The notes beneath the pieces were generated by a model. The model saw only the letters and a program-made list of their open reading frames with translations, was not told where the DNA came from and searched no databases. From Bradyrhizobium sp. CCBAU 53340 (GTDB lineage: Bacteria; Pseudomonadota; Alphaproteobacteria; Rhizobiales; Xanthobacteraceae), in contig NZ_CP030055.1 of NCBI RefSeq assembly GCF_015291645.1, positions 6,696,001 through 6,760,000 of the forward strand: a stretch of DNA of 64,000 nt. The letters run 5' to 3'. Positions 33,228 through 42,195 of the stretch are shown here, piece after piece. A program made the translations under genes and the position numbers. The number at the start of each line of letters is the position of its first letter. Within the stretch, counting starts at the first letter, position 1.

Positions 33228-33272
33228 GCAACTGAGAGTGTTGTGCTCCCGCCCCAGAACTCGGGTGCTGCA
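33228..33272 (+). promoter_or_regulatory. Leader element, copy D
   Basis: GGCAACTGAGAG, then GTGCTCCCGCC, then the Crp/Fnr gene. GCTCCCG (33245-33251) pairs with CGGGTGC (33262-33268) with one mismatch, just before ATG 33273. Confidence 0.5.
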
Positions 33273-33989
33273 ATGCCAAGCAAAATATTGATAAAACGGC
33301 TGCAAGCCGTTGTTGGACTCTCCGACGAGGACCGGACCAAGCTCGCGAACATGCCCCATACGGTGAAGGAATTCACTGACGGCGAGTACATCGTTCGTGA
33401 AGGAGACAGAGCGTCCCGGTGCGCCATCGTGATGAGCGGGTTTGTGTTTCGTCAGAAGGTCGTCGGCACCCGAGCCCAGATCCTGTCGATCGACCTGGCT
33501 GGCGATATGCCGGACCTGCACACTTTGCAGCTACCCGTCATGGACCAAAATATTTGCAGTGCGGGTCCATCGACCGTTGGCTTTGTGCCGCACACCTATC
33601 TCAATGATATCCTGATTAGCTCTCCCGGACTGGTTCACGCGCTCTGGCGCGAGACCCTTGTCGATGCCGCGATTTACCGCGAATGGATTGCAGGCCTTGC
33701 CCGCGACGCGCGCTCACGAGTGGGGCACCTCATCTGCGAGCTTGCGGCGCGACTCGAAGTCGTCGGATTGCTGGAGAACGCCAGCTTTTATCTTCCATTC
33801 ACCCAGCAGAACATCGCGGATGCCTGCGGTTTGTCCGTCGTGCACATCAATCGGACTATACAGGAGCTAAGACAACTCCGACTCATTGAGTGGGAGAGGC
33901 GCACGTTGACGCTGCTCCGACGGAAGGAGCTGGAGGAGCTGGCGGACTTCACGCCAGAGTATCTCCATCTCAGGGATGAAAAACTTTGA
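33273..33989 (+). CDS. Crp/Fnr-family transcription regulator
   Basis: Predicted 238-residue protein. A cyclic-nucleotide-binding-fold domain (Asp-Gly-Glu-Tyr-Ile-Val-Arg-Glu-Gly-Asp) is followed by a long dimer helix and a Crp-type winged helix (Gln-Gln-Asn-Ile-Ala-Asp-Ala-Cys-Gly-Leu-Ser-Val-Val-His-Ile-Asn-Arg-Thr). It lacks the N-terminal Cys cluster of oxygen-sensing Fnr, so it resembles the many Crp-like regulators of unknown ligand in rhizobia. Its translation may be controlled by leader copy D. It may regulate the small stress genes around it; this is inference. Confidence 0.85.
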   Translation: MPSKILIKRLQAVVGLSDEDRTKLANMPHTVKEFTDGEYIVREGDRASRCAIVMSGFVFRQKVVGTRAQILSIDLAGDMPDLHTLQLPVMDQNICSAGPSTVGFVPHTYLNDILISSPGLVHALWRETLVDAAIYREWIAGLARDARSRVGHLICELAARLEVVGLLENASFYLPFTQQNIADACGLSVVHINRTIQELRQLRLIEWERRTLTLLRRKELEELADFTPEYLHLRDEKL

Positions 33990-34286
33990 CAGCCCAAACC
34001 TGCGCAATTAGGGGTATTGAACCTTGAACTGAAGCCCTTCCGAGCACATGCGTACTATGCGGCTCGACGCGAGACACGTCTGGACGACACGGCGTTCGGC
34101 CCCTACAGGCCCCCGAACGCTAACAGCATAACGAGTCAGCTCTGGGTCATTTTCGACGCATTTGGCAGGGATTGAGGACTGGTTGATGTCCGCTCCTGTC
34201 CGTAAGCGCCGTACCAAGAGCGGGCCAGGAGAGTTGCGTTTGGCCGGACCGCCGTGATTCAAGGTCCCGAACTGGGGACTCGAATC

Positions 34287-35049
34287 ATGCGCTACGAACT
34301 CGCCGACCATGAATGGACCGCCATCAAGCCGATGCTGCCGAACAAGCCGCGTGGCGTTCCTCGGGTGAACGACAGTCGGGTCCTGAATGGCATTTTCTGG
34401 GTCCTCCGATCAGGAGCACCCTGGCGTGATCTGCCGACGGCGTTTGGCCCATACACCACTTGCTACAACCGTTTCGTTAGGTGGCGGCGGGCCAATGTTT
34501 GGGGCCGCATCATAGAAGCGCTTGCCACTGCCCATGATGCCGCTGTCCAAATGATCGACACCTCCATTGTCCGCGTGCATCAGCATGGAGCCTGCATCAC
34601 AAGGAACCAGCGCCAATCGATGGGAAGGTCCCGCGGCGGCTTGACGAGCAAAATCCATGCGGTGGTCGATGGCAATGGTCTGCCGGTACGGCTGGCGCTG
34701 AGCCCGGGTGAGGCCCATGACGTTCGACTCGCCGGAAAACTGCTGTCTCGTCTGAAATCCGGGTCGATGCTGCTTGCTGACCGTGGGTATGATGCGGACT
34801 GGGATCAGGGAGCTTGCCATGAAGAAGGGCGCGTGGGCCAACATCCCGCCGAAAAGCAATCGCAGCGATCCGATTTGCTTCAGCCCTTATCTCTATCGTG
34901 CTCGCAACCAGGTCGAGCGGTTCTTCAACAGGATCAAACAATGTCGTCGGGTGGCGACGCGCTACGATAGGCTCGCCGCCAACTACCTCGCATTCATTCA
35001 ACTCGCGTCAATCCGGCTATGGCTGCGCCTTAATGAGTCCGCGTCCTAA
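34287..35049 (+). pseudogene. IS5-family transposase, frameshifted
   Basis: The N-terminal half (Tyr-Glu-Leu-Ala-Asp-His-Glu-Trp ... Trp-Arg-Asp-Leu-Pro) and a DDE region (Met-Ile-Asp-Thr-Ser; Leu-Ala-Asp-Arg-Gly-Tyr-Asp-Ala-Asp) run in one frame to about 34800. The last part (Arg-Asn-Gln-Val-Glu-Arg-Phe-Phe-Asn-Arg-Ile-Lys, with the catalytic Glu) is in another frame. One extra G in GGG at 34801-34803 accounts for it. Some IS5 subgroups use programmed frameshifting, so damage is likely but not certain. Terminal repeats were not identified. The stop overlaps the end of the convergent kinase gene. Confidence 0.75.
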
Positions 35050-36305
35050 GTCGTTGCAGGCATGCTGAACTCAAAAATTGTCTCTTTGCCGCTCGAGACG
35101 ACCTTAAGCGTCCCGTCATGGGCTCGCGCAATCTCGGATGCGATGTAGAGGCCGAGACCTAAACCTTGCTGGCTGGGACGGTCGCCGCGGGTGTAAGGCA
35201 GAAACAGGCTTTGCATCGCCTTGTCCGAGATCGGCGTACCGTAATTTGTCACCCTGAGGGTAAATCTTCCATCGCTCGTCCTTGCCGAAACAATGATTGG
35301 CTTGTCGATGTCGCCATAGGTGACCGCATTCCCGAGTAAATTGGAGAACAATTGGCTGATCTTGATGCGATCGCATCGAACCGGCTCGTTTAGGGCAATA
35401 TCGGTCTCGATGTTAAGGCTTGGCCACGCCAGACGCATTTCGTTGATGACGTGTTCGATCACGGGGGTCAGTGGCTCGTTTGCGTCGGGCCTGATCGTCA
35501 ATCCGCCGCCGAGGCGGCCGCGGGCAAAATCCATGATGTTGTCCACCAGACCCGCCATTCGCATCACGGATTTCTGGATTGATGCGACGATGTCGGGCGC
35601 TCGCTCGCTATTCGCATTCTTGAGGAGAACACGCATGCCGCCGGCTATTGACGCCAGCGGATTGCGGAGGTCGTGTCCCAGCACGCCGATAAATTGCTCG
35701 CGCAGCTCCGACGTCTTCCGTTCGTCAAGAAGATCGGCTCGGGTGCTTTTCAGGTCCGCTTCGGCAGACTGCCGCCCCACCTCACTGGCCAGCAGGCTTT
35801 CTGACCTCTTGGCAAGGTCGGCCTGAGATTGCTCGAAGCGCTCGTTGAGATCCAAATGCGCAGCGATCAATTCCCCAAAAAGCCGCAAGCTTTCGACGAT
35901 CTCAGGTCGATTTAACTCACGCGGTCGCGGATCGATCGCGCAGAGCGTGCCCCAGATGTCTCCGTTCGCACGCTTGATCGGAGCTGAGATGTAGCTCCTG
36001 AAGCCATACATGCGTGGCGTCGGGTGATTGCAAAATCTGGAATCCGTCTCGACGTCATCGATGACAACCAGTTCGCCGTGGCCGCGAATTTCATTGCAGA
36101 TCGTCGTTTCGACGTGAAGCTCGCTCCCTTCCACGAGGCCGAAATCTATGCTGTCGCGAACAGCACAGCACAACCAGCGATCGCTGGTCACCCTGGCGAC
36201 CGCTACGAAGCCCATGCCCGTTAAGCGGGTTACGGCATCCAAAATTTTCGGAACAGCATTGATTTGCTGAACGGCGGTGATTTCGCCGCTAAGTTCGGTT
36301 ATCAT
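35046..36305 (-). CDS. GAF-domain sensor histidine kinase
   Basis: Predicted 419-residue soluble kinase. A GAF domain (about residues 20-165, Phe-Cys-Asn-His-Pro-Thr-Pro ... Ala-Pro-Ile-Lys) is followed by a coiled coil, then HisKA with Gly-His-Asp-Leu-Arg-Asn-Pro (His near residue 227) and HATPase_c with N, G1 and G2 boxes (Asn-Leu-Leu-Gly-Asn-Ala; Gly-Leu-Gly-Leu-Gly-Leu-Tyr). ATG 36305 was picked as the family-like start; the open frame reaches 36545. Divergent from a single-domain receiver, probably its partner. It looks complete despite the IS against its stop. Confidence 0.85.
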   Translation of the reverse strand: MITELSGEITAVQQINAVPKILDAVTRLTGMGFVAVARVTSDRWLCCAVRDSIDFGLVEGSELHVETTICNEIRGHGELVVIDDVETDSRFCNHPTPRMYGFRSYISAPIKRANGDIWGTLCAIDPRPRELNRPEIVESLRLFGELIAAHLDLNERFEQSQADLAKRSESLLASEVGRQSAEADLKSTRADLLDERKTSELREQFIGVLGHDLRNPLASIAGGMRVLLKNANSERAPDIVASIQKSVMRMAGLVDNIMDFARGRLGGGLTIRPDANEPLTPVIEHVINEMRLAWPSLNIETDIALNEPVRCDRIKISQLFSNLLGNAVTYGDIDKPIIVSARTSDGRFTLRVTNYGTPISDKAMQSLFLPYTRGDRPSQQGLGLGLYIASEIARAHDGTLKVVSSGKETIFEFSMPATT

Positions 36306-36395
36306 TGAACTATACTCAGGGGAGCATCTGGGTTCCTGACCCAACTCTGGAAGAGATAGAATGTTCTCGGAACAACGCGAGGCGGGAGCCGTTGC

Positions 36396-36791
36396 GTGTT
36401 GACCTCTAGAGTAAAGTACCCCTATTCGGTGGCTCACAAATTTGTTGTTTTGATAGTCGAGGACGAGTTCCTCATTCGTCTGAACGCGGCTGAGATGGTA
36501 CGCGAGCTGGGCTACGAGGTCGTAGAGGCCGCCGATGCGGATCACGCAATCGAGCTCCTGGAGAACACCGCCGATATAGCGATCGTATTTACCGATATCC
36601 AGATGCCCGGCTCGATGGATGGCCTGGGACTTCTAGCCACCGTTCGCGACCGTTGGCCTCCGATCGCACTGCTGGTCACTTCGGGCCAGGTAGAACCTGC
36701 CGTCGAGGATCTTCCCGCCGGAGCCCGCTTCCTGGCCAAGCCCTATGTGCAGAGGCAGCTCGGCCAGCATCTCCATGCTCTCACCGGATGA
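36396..36791 (+). CDS. Single-domain response regulator
   Basis: Predicted 131-residue receiver (CheY-like): Glu-Asp-Glu acidic pocket, phosphoacceptor Asp in Phe-Thr-Asp-Ile-Gln-Met-Pro-Gly, and Lys in Leu-Ala-Lys-Pro-Tyr. GTG 36396 follows GGGAG at seven bases; a later GTG at 36429 lacks a site. No output domain, so it acts by protein contact. Head-to-head with the kinase gene. Confidence 0.82.
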   Translation: MLTSRVKYPYSVAHKFVVLIVEDEFLIRLNAAEMVRELGYEVVEAADADHAIELLENTADIAIVFTDIQMPGSMDGLGLLATVRDRWPPIALLVTSGQVEPAVEDLPAGARFLAKPYVQRQLGQHLHALTG

Positions 36792-36931
36792 TGGCCAGCC
36801 GCCCGTCCCCTGTGTTTTGATTTCGATGCGGGCCTGCGAAGGTTTGGAAAATGGTCAATCACGCAGCGTGCTTAAAGCGTCTATCTGGGTCAGAAGGACA
36901 GCTTACACTCTTGCCTTGGCGGGAGTTCCCA

Positions 36932-37084
36932 ATGCCTGGCGAAATTGGCTTCCGCATAGGCGTGATCGTACTCGGGACTATCCCGGTCGTGTTGGTGATC
37001 GCCGCCGTTTTTGGAAGTGAACCGCCCGATCCGGAGACGCAATCGACTGCCAATCTACTTTCGGCAGCAATGGACCAAGATTGA
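36932..37084 (+). CDS. Small single-span membrane protein
   Basis: Predicted 50-residue protein: a short N terminus, one membrane span (Ile-Gly-Val-Ile-Val-Leu-Gly-Thr-Ile-Pro-Val-Val-Leu-Val-Ile) and an acidic tail. GGGAG lies upstream. Function unknown. Confidence 0.5.
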   Translation: MPGEIGFRIGVIVLGTIPVVLVIAAVFGSEPPDPETQSTANLLSAAMDQD

Positions 37085-37148
37085 TCTGGCTCGGTGGTAA
37101 GAAGACTGCTATAGCATTGGTATCACCGCGCGCTTAGTGGCTGTTATC

Positions 37149-37197
37149 GGTGACTGAGAGCTTTGCGCTCCCGCCTCAACCCAGTGAAGGCGGTAAG
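37149..37197 (+). promoter_or_regulatory. Leader element, copy E
   Basis: GGTGACTGAGAG, CTTT, GCGCTCCCGCC, then the start region. CCGCCT (37171-37176) pairs perfectly with AGGCGG (37188-37193), which is the likely ribosome binding site. Confidence 0.6.
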
Positions 37198-37299
37198 ATG
37201 TCAAAATCCGACAAATTCGAAATCCGTGAGTGGCTTGTGCCGCCGCTATTGGTGCCGGTCTTCCTCACACTGCTGATCGCGGTTGTGGCTATTCTGTAG
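37198..37299 (+). CDS. 33-residue single-span membrane protein
   Basis: Met-Ser-Lys-Ser-Asp-Lys-Phe-Glu-Ile-Arg-Glu-Trp-Leu-Val-Pro-Pro-Leu-Leu-Val-Pro, then a hydrophobic span ending Ala-Ile-Leu. Related to the protein at 24285-24383 by the Glu-Trp-x-Val-Pro-Pro-x-x-Val-Pro core. It lies directly behind leader copy E. Confidence 0.65.
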   Translation: MSKSDKFEIREWLVPPLLVPVFLTLLIAVVAIL

Positions 37300-37377
37300 C
37301 TGCAAGCGGTTCAGCAACCATGCGTTCAAAATGCAAATCGAATGCCTGGAGCAAGTTTGGGCCAATGGGAGCCGATA

Positions 37378-37575
37378 ATGGCAAACACCGCAATCATCAG
37401 GGATGCCTACGGCGTTCCGGCAATTTTCGTTGGCTCGAAAACAGGCCGGGACGATGCGCCTTTTGTTTTCGTGAGCGTCGGGGGTGAGGAGCGCCGGATG
37501 CGCTGCTCTGAGTGGGATGCTCTTCCAATCTGGACCGGCCAGCGTCCTTCTTGGGTCAACAAAGGTGGATCATGA
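37378..37575 (+). CDS. Hypothetical 65-residue protein
   Basis: Begins Met-Ala-Asn-Thr-Ala-Ile-Ile-Arg-Asp-Ala-Tyr-Gly and has a strand-rich middle (Phe-Val-Phe-Val-Ser-Val-Gly-Gly-Glu-Glu-Arg-Arg) and a Trp-containing tail. No family recognised. Confidence 0.45.
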   Translation: MANTAIIRDAYGVPAIFVGSKTGRDDAPFVFVSVGGEERRMRCSEWDALPIWTGQRPSWVNKGGS

Positions 37576-37609
37576 CGGGACCTTCGGTGTGAGCAGAACT
37601 CGATCCGGT

Positions 37610-37861
37610 ATGCGGACGGCGGCGCTCCTGCTCGCGTCGGGATTAAGCACATCTGCGTTAGCCGCTTCCGTAGCGGAACCGAATTGCAGCGCGATCGAGA
37701 GCACCAGTGCCCGGCTCTCCTGTTACGATGCGGCGTTTCCGCCAAAGGCCAAGAAGCCCGCCGAAACCGATAGTGCCCCATCGTCAGGGTACAAGGACCC
37801 ATTCGTTGCGGAAGAGGCTCGAACCGCCGCAAAGCTGAAGAACATTTGCCGCGGTTGCTGA
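37610..37861 (+). CDS. Small exported protein
   Basis: Predicted 83-residue protein. Signal peptide at residues 1-20 (Thr-Ala-Ala-Leu-Leu-Leu-Ala-Ser-Gly-Leu-Ser ... Ala-Leu-Ala-Ala). The mature part has Cys-Ser-Ala-Ile-Glu ... Arg-Leu-Ser-Cys-Tyr-Asp, a pattern of small periplasmic or type VI-associated proteins, and ends Cys-Arg-Gly-Cys. Probably periplasmic. Confidence 0.55.
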   Translation: MRTAALLLASGLSTSALAASVAEPNCSAIESTSARLSCYDAAFPPKAKKPAETDSAPSSGYKDPFVAEEARTAAKLKNICRGC

Positions 37862-37918
37862 GCTTCGCCGACCGAGCGGGCGTATCCGATCATGTACGCT
37901 CCTATTTGAGGGTTCAAT

Positions 37919-38131
37919 TTGATGACGAACGAGGATGCAAGAGGTCGTCGGACGGGCCGCCAACGAAGGCGAGCCCTTCGTTTGGCGGGTGCGGTGTTGG
38001 ATGACAGGGCCGACAGCTCCGCGAGCTCGCAGGAGCACCAGATGCGCAAGCAGCGTCTTCTCGACGGGCCCGCGGAGTTTCGGGAAGTTCGAGTCGATCG
38101 TTCAGAGAAGACTTCAAGCGACGCTGATTGA
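37919..38131 (+). CDS. Small protein family A, copy 2
   Basis: Predicted 70-residue protein. Leu-Ala-Gly-Ala-Val-Leu-Asp-Asp-Arg-Ala-Asp and Met-Arg-Lys-Gln-Arg-Leu-Leu-Asp-Gly-Pro-Ala-Glu-Phe-Arg match the protein at 25693-25896. Function unknown. Confidence 0.5.
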   Translation: MMTNEDARGRRTGRQRRRALRLAGAVLDDRADSSASSQEHQMRKQRLLDGPAEFREVRVDRSEKTSSDAD

Positions 38132-38183
38132 TCAGCGTTTCTCGCTGCCTACGTGTTGTTTCGTCGCGGAGCGATGACGGCGC

Positions 38184-38396
38184 ATGGAACATCAGGGTAT
38201 TGAGTATACGGTGGTTCAAACGATCAATCCACCTGGCTGGAAATGGTCGTTTGAGCGAGCCGGTCGGTCATCGAAAACAGGCATCGGCTTCAATCGAGCA
38301 GAGGCTATCATCGCAGCTCAACGTGCCATCATCCAATGGCTCAGGGAAAAGCAGCTTCGATCAAATACGCTCGGTCTGCGACCTACCGATTCTTGA
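38184..38396 (+). CDS. Hypothetical 70-residue protein
   Basis: Glu-Tyr-Thr-Val-Val-Gln-Thr-Ile-Asn-Pro-Pro-Gly-Trp-Lys-Trp then Gly-Ile-Gly-Phe-Asn-Arg-Ala-Glu-Ala-Ile-Ile-Ala-Ala-Gln-Arg-Ala-Ile: a beta-sheet followed by a helix. The pattern is common among rhizobial hypotheticals. The 430 bases after it hold no convincing gene. Confidence 0.5.
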   Translation: MEHQGIEYTVVQTINPPGWKWSFERAGRSSKTGIGFNRAEAIIAAQRAIIQWLREKQLRSNTLGLRPTDS

Positions 38397-38832
38397 ATTA
38401 TCTTTGACCTCGGGCGTTGCCACTCGATGCCGATGAACCTTAGGGCGACACGTCGGGACTAACCTTTGTCGGGATTTTACCCTCACCCTCCCGGGGCTGG
38501 TGATCCGCCGCCTGCGCTTTATTTAAGCGGGCGGCGTTTTTTGTTCCCTTTGTCCCAAGCGATGACTCTCTGACAGATGTTTGGGTTTGCTATCGGCGCA
38601 TCGCCATATATTGCGCTGCCGGCGCGCCTCCACCGGCACAAGGCTGACGTCGCTCGTATCATCGTCGTTCAAGGTTAGCGACCGATCCGTTTCAAGCCAC
38701 GGGTAAAGCACCTCATGGTGCACAGGTGTGGTCTGGTCTCCGCAAACTTCTGCATTTTTCTGCTCGGCAGGCAACCGGCTTCAGGGCTTTGTAGAAGTGA
38801 TGGGGGCCGAGAGGTCGAGCTGTCTTTCTATT

Positions 38833-40884
38833 CTAAATTCCGAGCCCGCGTTTTCGGCCAAATTGCCAGGAAATGTCATCGCCACGCATGATGCCGACGA
38901 CCTCTCGGCCGATTTCCTTCTCAATAGCCGGGCGCCACGGTACGAGGCTGAAGCCGAGTCCGCCATCGATCATGGCGAAGCGGCCGCTGGCGAGTTGGGT
39001 GGATCCGATCAACTTGCCGCGAATGGTTTGACCATCTTCGATCGCTTGGAAAGCAAGGCCTCGTTCAGCGGCGAGCTTCCGTCCAACTCGCTCGACCTCT
39101 CGACGTTCGAGCGTGGGCAGAAGGTCGGCTCTCGCACGGACGCCACCATCGGGCATGCGCCGGGCGTGGCCCCGCCGGATCAATTCGTCCTTCCGCCGTT
39201 CCAAGGCGTCCCGCACCTCAGCGCCGAAGCCTCCCTCGGCCAGCATACCGCGGTTGGGATTGACTAATTGCCGGTCGAGCCAAGTAGCGCCGTCGCTGGT
39301 CACCTGGCGATCAAGATCGAAGGCCGAGTGGACCCGCAGACTCGTCCGCCGGCCAACGCCGGCCTCATAGGCCTGTGCGCGGGCTTCGAGATCGTCCGGT
39401 ATAATCCAACGGTCGGGACCTGCCCGCTCGACGATGCCGGCCCGGCGCAACGCCTCCAGGCGGCGGATGTGGCTTTCGACATAGGCCTGATAGTCGCCGC
39501 CGGGAACACGCACGTGACCTGCCTCGGCAAGCGCCCGATGCTCGTTCGGGTGGTACTCGCCGGTGCCTCTCGCAAGCTCAGCGATATTGCGGTCGGCGGG
39601 ACGTGGGCCGGCCGGCGCGCGCCCAATCTCGACGATCGCGCCGATCCTCGCCTCGTCGGCAATCGCAGCGTCCCTCAAGGCCACGTGGTGGACGCGTCCG
39701 TCGATGCCATCGACGATGATTCCGACCCTATCGGCGAGCTCATCAGCCAGCTCCTTGCCGATGACCCTGCCGATCACCGGGGCCGATGTCGTATCGCCGT
39801 GGAGGAGGATGTTCTCTGCGCCTCGTGCTTGCCCCTGCGCGGCGAGGGAACGGTTGATGGACTTGATGATATCGCCGCGTTCGCCAAGCTCTCTCAATGC
39901 CGGCTCGAGCCGATCGGACAGGTGCCAGACGCCGGGTTCAATCTCCCTTGCCAATCCGAAGCGCCCCAGCACCTGCAATCGTCCGATCCGGAGCGTCCGA
40001 TCGAAGTCGGCGTGGCGCTGACCGGCGTCCGGCCGCAGGTCGAGGAAGCCATTATCGGCCGCCCCCACCATCGCGCGATCAATGCGGGTGAAGCGCTCGG
40101 CGGCGATCTCCGCCTGAAGCTTCGTCCGCACCTCAATATCCGTCTCAGGTCCTAGCTCTAGGGTCGCCCGGTCCTGGGCGCGGAGCCGCAACCCATCCGT
40201 GATGTAGTCCTGGGCGATAATGAGATCCTTACCGAGATCGTCCTTGCCCCGGATCACGATATGGCTGTGAGGATGGCCGGTGTTGAAGTGGTCGACCGCG
40301 ACCCAATCGAGGCTCGTGCCGAGATCCTCTTCCATTTGCCGCATCACGTCCCTCGTGAAGCCATGGAGATCGGACAGACGATCGCCGTCCTCGGGAACCA
40401 CGATGAAGCGGAATTGGTGGCGGTCCTCGCGCCCCTGCTCGACGAAGGCCCGGCCATCCACCCGTTCGTCATCCGGTCCATAGAGCTGACCTCGCCCGCC
40501 GTCGCGGGTCGTCCCATCGCGCTGGAGGTAGTTGAGATGCGCATGGGCAGCTCTGCTGCCGATCTTCAACCGGACGATCCGTGCCTTGACCACGACACGG
40601 CGCATACGCTGGCTCGCGTCCCGCTGCCCCGCCGCCAACTTCAATCGATCGGCCGCGGCTTGGCCCCGACCGATCCGCGAGCAACGACCTTTTTTGGGAC
40701 GCGTCGACCGCGAAGGACCTCTGTTCTTGCCGCGCGACCGTCCCGGCGTCAGGGGGCCTCCATTGGCCTTCACGGCAGCCTTCATGACCTGCGCGAAGAA
40801 CGACTTCGGCCGCCGCGCGCTGCCTCCTCTGTCACGGATGCGGCCGGGGCGGGGGCGGAAATCTGATTTGTCGTCGCGGCTCAT
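38833..40884 (-). CDS. VirD2-like relaxase (DUF3363)
   Basis: Predicted 683-residue relaxase. A basic N terminus is followed by the three-His motif (Val-Asp-His-Phe-Asn-Thr-Gly-His-Pro-His-Ser-His) typical of MOBP/VirD2 nickases; the likely catalytic Tyr is in the early Leu-Asn-Tyr-Leu-Gln-Arg-Asp-Gly segment. A long C-terminal DUF3363 part follows. ATG 40884 (Met-Ser-Arg-Asp-Asp-Lys) was chosen over 40929 by family. Such relaxases belong to rhizobial integrative conjugative elements with trb/tra genes, none of which are seen here, so it is orphaned or mobilised in trans. Confidence 0.85.
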   Translation of the reverse strand: MSRDDKSDFRPRPGRIRDRGGSARRPKSFFAQVMKAAVKANGGPLTPGRSRGKNRGPSRSTRPKKGRCSRIGRGQAAADRLKLAAGQRDASQRMRRVVVKARIVRLKIGSRAAHAHLNYLQRDGTTRDGGRGQLYGPDDERVDGRAFVEQGREDRHQFRFIVVPEDGDRLSDLHGFTRDVMRQMEEDLGTSLDWVAVDHFNTGHPHSHIVIRGKDDLGKDLIIAQDYITDGLRLRAQDRATLELGPETDIEVRTKLQAEIAAERFTRIDRAMVGAADNGFLDLRPDAGQRHADFDRTLRIGRLQVLGRFGLAREIEPGVWHLSDRLEPALRELGERGDIIKSINRSLAAQGQARGAENILLHGDTTSAPVIGRVIGKELADELADRVGIIVDGIDGRVHHVALRDAAIADEARIGAIVEIGRAPAGPRPADRNIAELARGTGEYHPNEHRALAEAGHVRVPGGDYQAYVESHIRRLEALRRAGIVERAGPDRWIIPDDLEARAQAYEAGVGRRTSLRVHSAFDLDRQVTSDGATWLDRQLVNPNRGMLAEGGFGAEVRDALERRKDELIRRGHARRMPDGGVRARADLLPTLERREVERVGRKLAAERGLAFQAIEDGQTIRGKLIGSTQLASGRFAMIDGGLGFSLVPWRPAIEKEIGREVVGIMRGDDISWQFGRKRGLGI

Positions 40885-41946
40885 GCAAGCGATGTCGCAG
40901 CCTGCGTCCTCGAACGCAATCATCGGCATGCCGCCATCGCATCAACGGCAGCAAAAACAAGGAATTGGCGGATTCAGCGCCCCCGCTCTGGCGACATCGG
41001 CTCTAAAACCAGTGTGCAGACAAGGGCTTCGAGCAAACGCTAGTTTGCTTTAATCTTGCCCTCCACCGTAGCTTCGCCGATCATGCGCCAATCCACGCTA
41101 GATCACGACTGCCATTCGAAAGAAAGTCTCAGCATCTGTGAGATTGATCGCGCAATGCCAAGCAATATCTCGACGTTGAGAGTACGTCTTCGCCAATACG
41201 AGTACATTCCTAGTGATCCGCAACGATCGAGTAATCAACGTAGGTCTCGCGATCTCCAACTGCACACATCCGGTTTTCCTTTCGCAAATTCGTAGCGCCA
41301 ATCCGCGTCTCCGAGCTGCGAGGCAAATGCTCTAGCGGAAGCCAACGTCTGTCAACAAACAGTGTTGCGCCGGCAACATTCTGGCATCAACGACGCAGCG
41401 CAAAAGTCGGCGCGGAGCGTATACGGTTGTTGTCGGATGTCGTATAGCGATTGTTCGCACGGCCTAGACCCTGCCCAGGCCATGCCGCCGCCTCGGATGT
41501 TCACGAATGCTTCGATCGCCGGTAGGAGCACGCATGTGGTCATCGTGGTGGCGGCAAGATCTCCCCGTTGATCGCTTGGCCGCGCGATTTCCGGGCAGCG
41601 GGCGCGGTCAATGACGCGCTCACTTGGGAGCGCGCCGCGAAGCGGTCGAAGATCATTGACCGCGACCGTTGCCCGGAACACGATGGCTCGCTTGCGGTCA
41701 GCAAGTGGTGGTGAACCACTTGCAGCGCTGCGAGCCGGGCAGGCGAAAACCACCCGCTTCGCCGAGCGGACGCCCACCCAAAGTAGCTCAGTCCTACATG
41801 ACAGACGCAAGTGAGACTGTATCCCAGGATCGTCCTGGCGGTGGGACAAACGGAAGCCACTCCGCCGTTCGCTTGTCATCGTGCGCTATGCTGCGAAGGC
41901 CGCCACCATCGATTGCGCCGGCGCTCCCATTGCATTCCCTAGCGGG
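40885..41946. other. Long gap upstream of the relaxase
   Basis: Roughly 1 kb without a convincing gene. As the region in front of a relaxase gene it would be the expected place for an origin of transfer, but I could not define a nick site. Confidence 0.35.
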
Positions 41947-42171
41947 ATGGCTCGCAACGATCCGCATCGAACCAAGCGCAAGCTGCCGACAACAGCGCAA
42001 GGCAGCGCGGCCGCCGGCCCCCTTCCGCCGACCTGCGATGGCGGTGATGACCCAGTCTGCGAAACCATCGCTGTCGTCGACGACTTACCGACAAAGATCG
42101 CCATATCTTCGCGCGAATTGGACGTCATTGACGCGTTCTTGGGACCGCTGCTCGATGACCTGCTCAAATGA
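41947..42171 (+). CDS. Small protein upstream of the serine recombinase
   Basis: Predicted 74-residue protein; an in-frame GTG at 41881 is an alternative. The C-terminal half (Ile-Ala-Val-Val-Asp-Asp-Leu-Pro ... Ala-Phe-Leu-Gly-Pro-Leu-Leu-Asp-Asp-Leu-Leu-Lys) is acidic and helical. It ends 24 bases before the recombinase start, so probably one operon. It may act as a recombination accessory factor; unrecognised. Confidence 0.45.
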   Translation: MARNDPHRTKRKLPTTAQGSAAAGPLPPTCDGGDDPVCETIAVVDDLPTKIAISSRELDVIDAFLGPLLDDLLK

Positions 42172-42195
42172 TTTCGACTCGCGAAGGAGCCGTTC

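Noticed and set aside
34170..35065. Terminal inverted repeats of the IS5-type element
   Set aside because: TTGAGGACTGG on the left and TTAGGACGCGG (reverse) on the right match poorly; no target duplication was found, so ends were not annotated.
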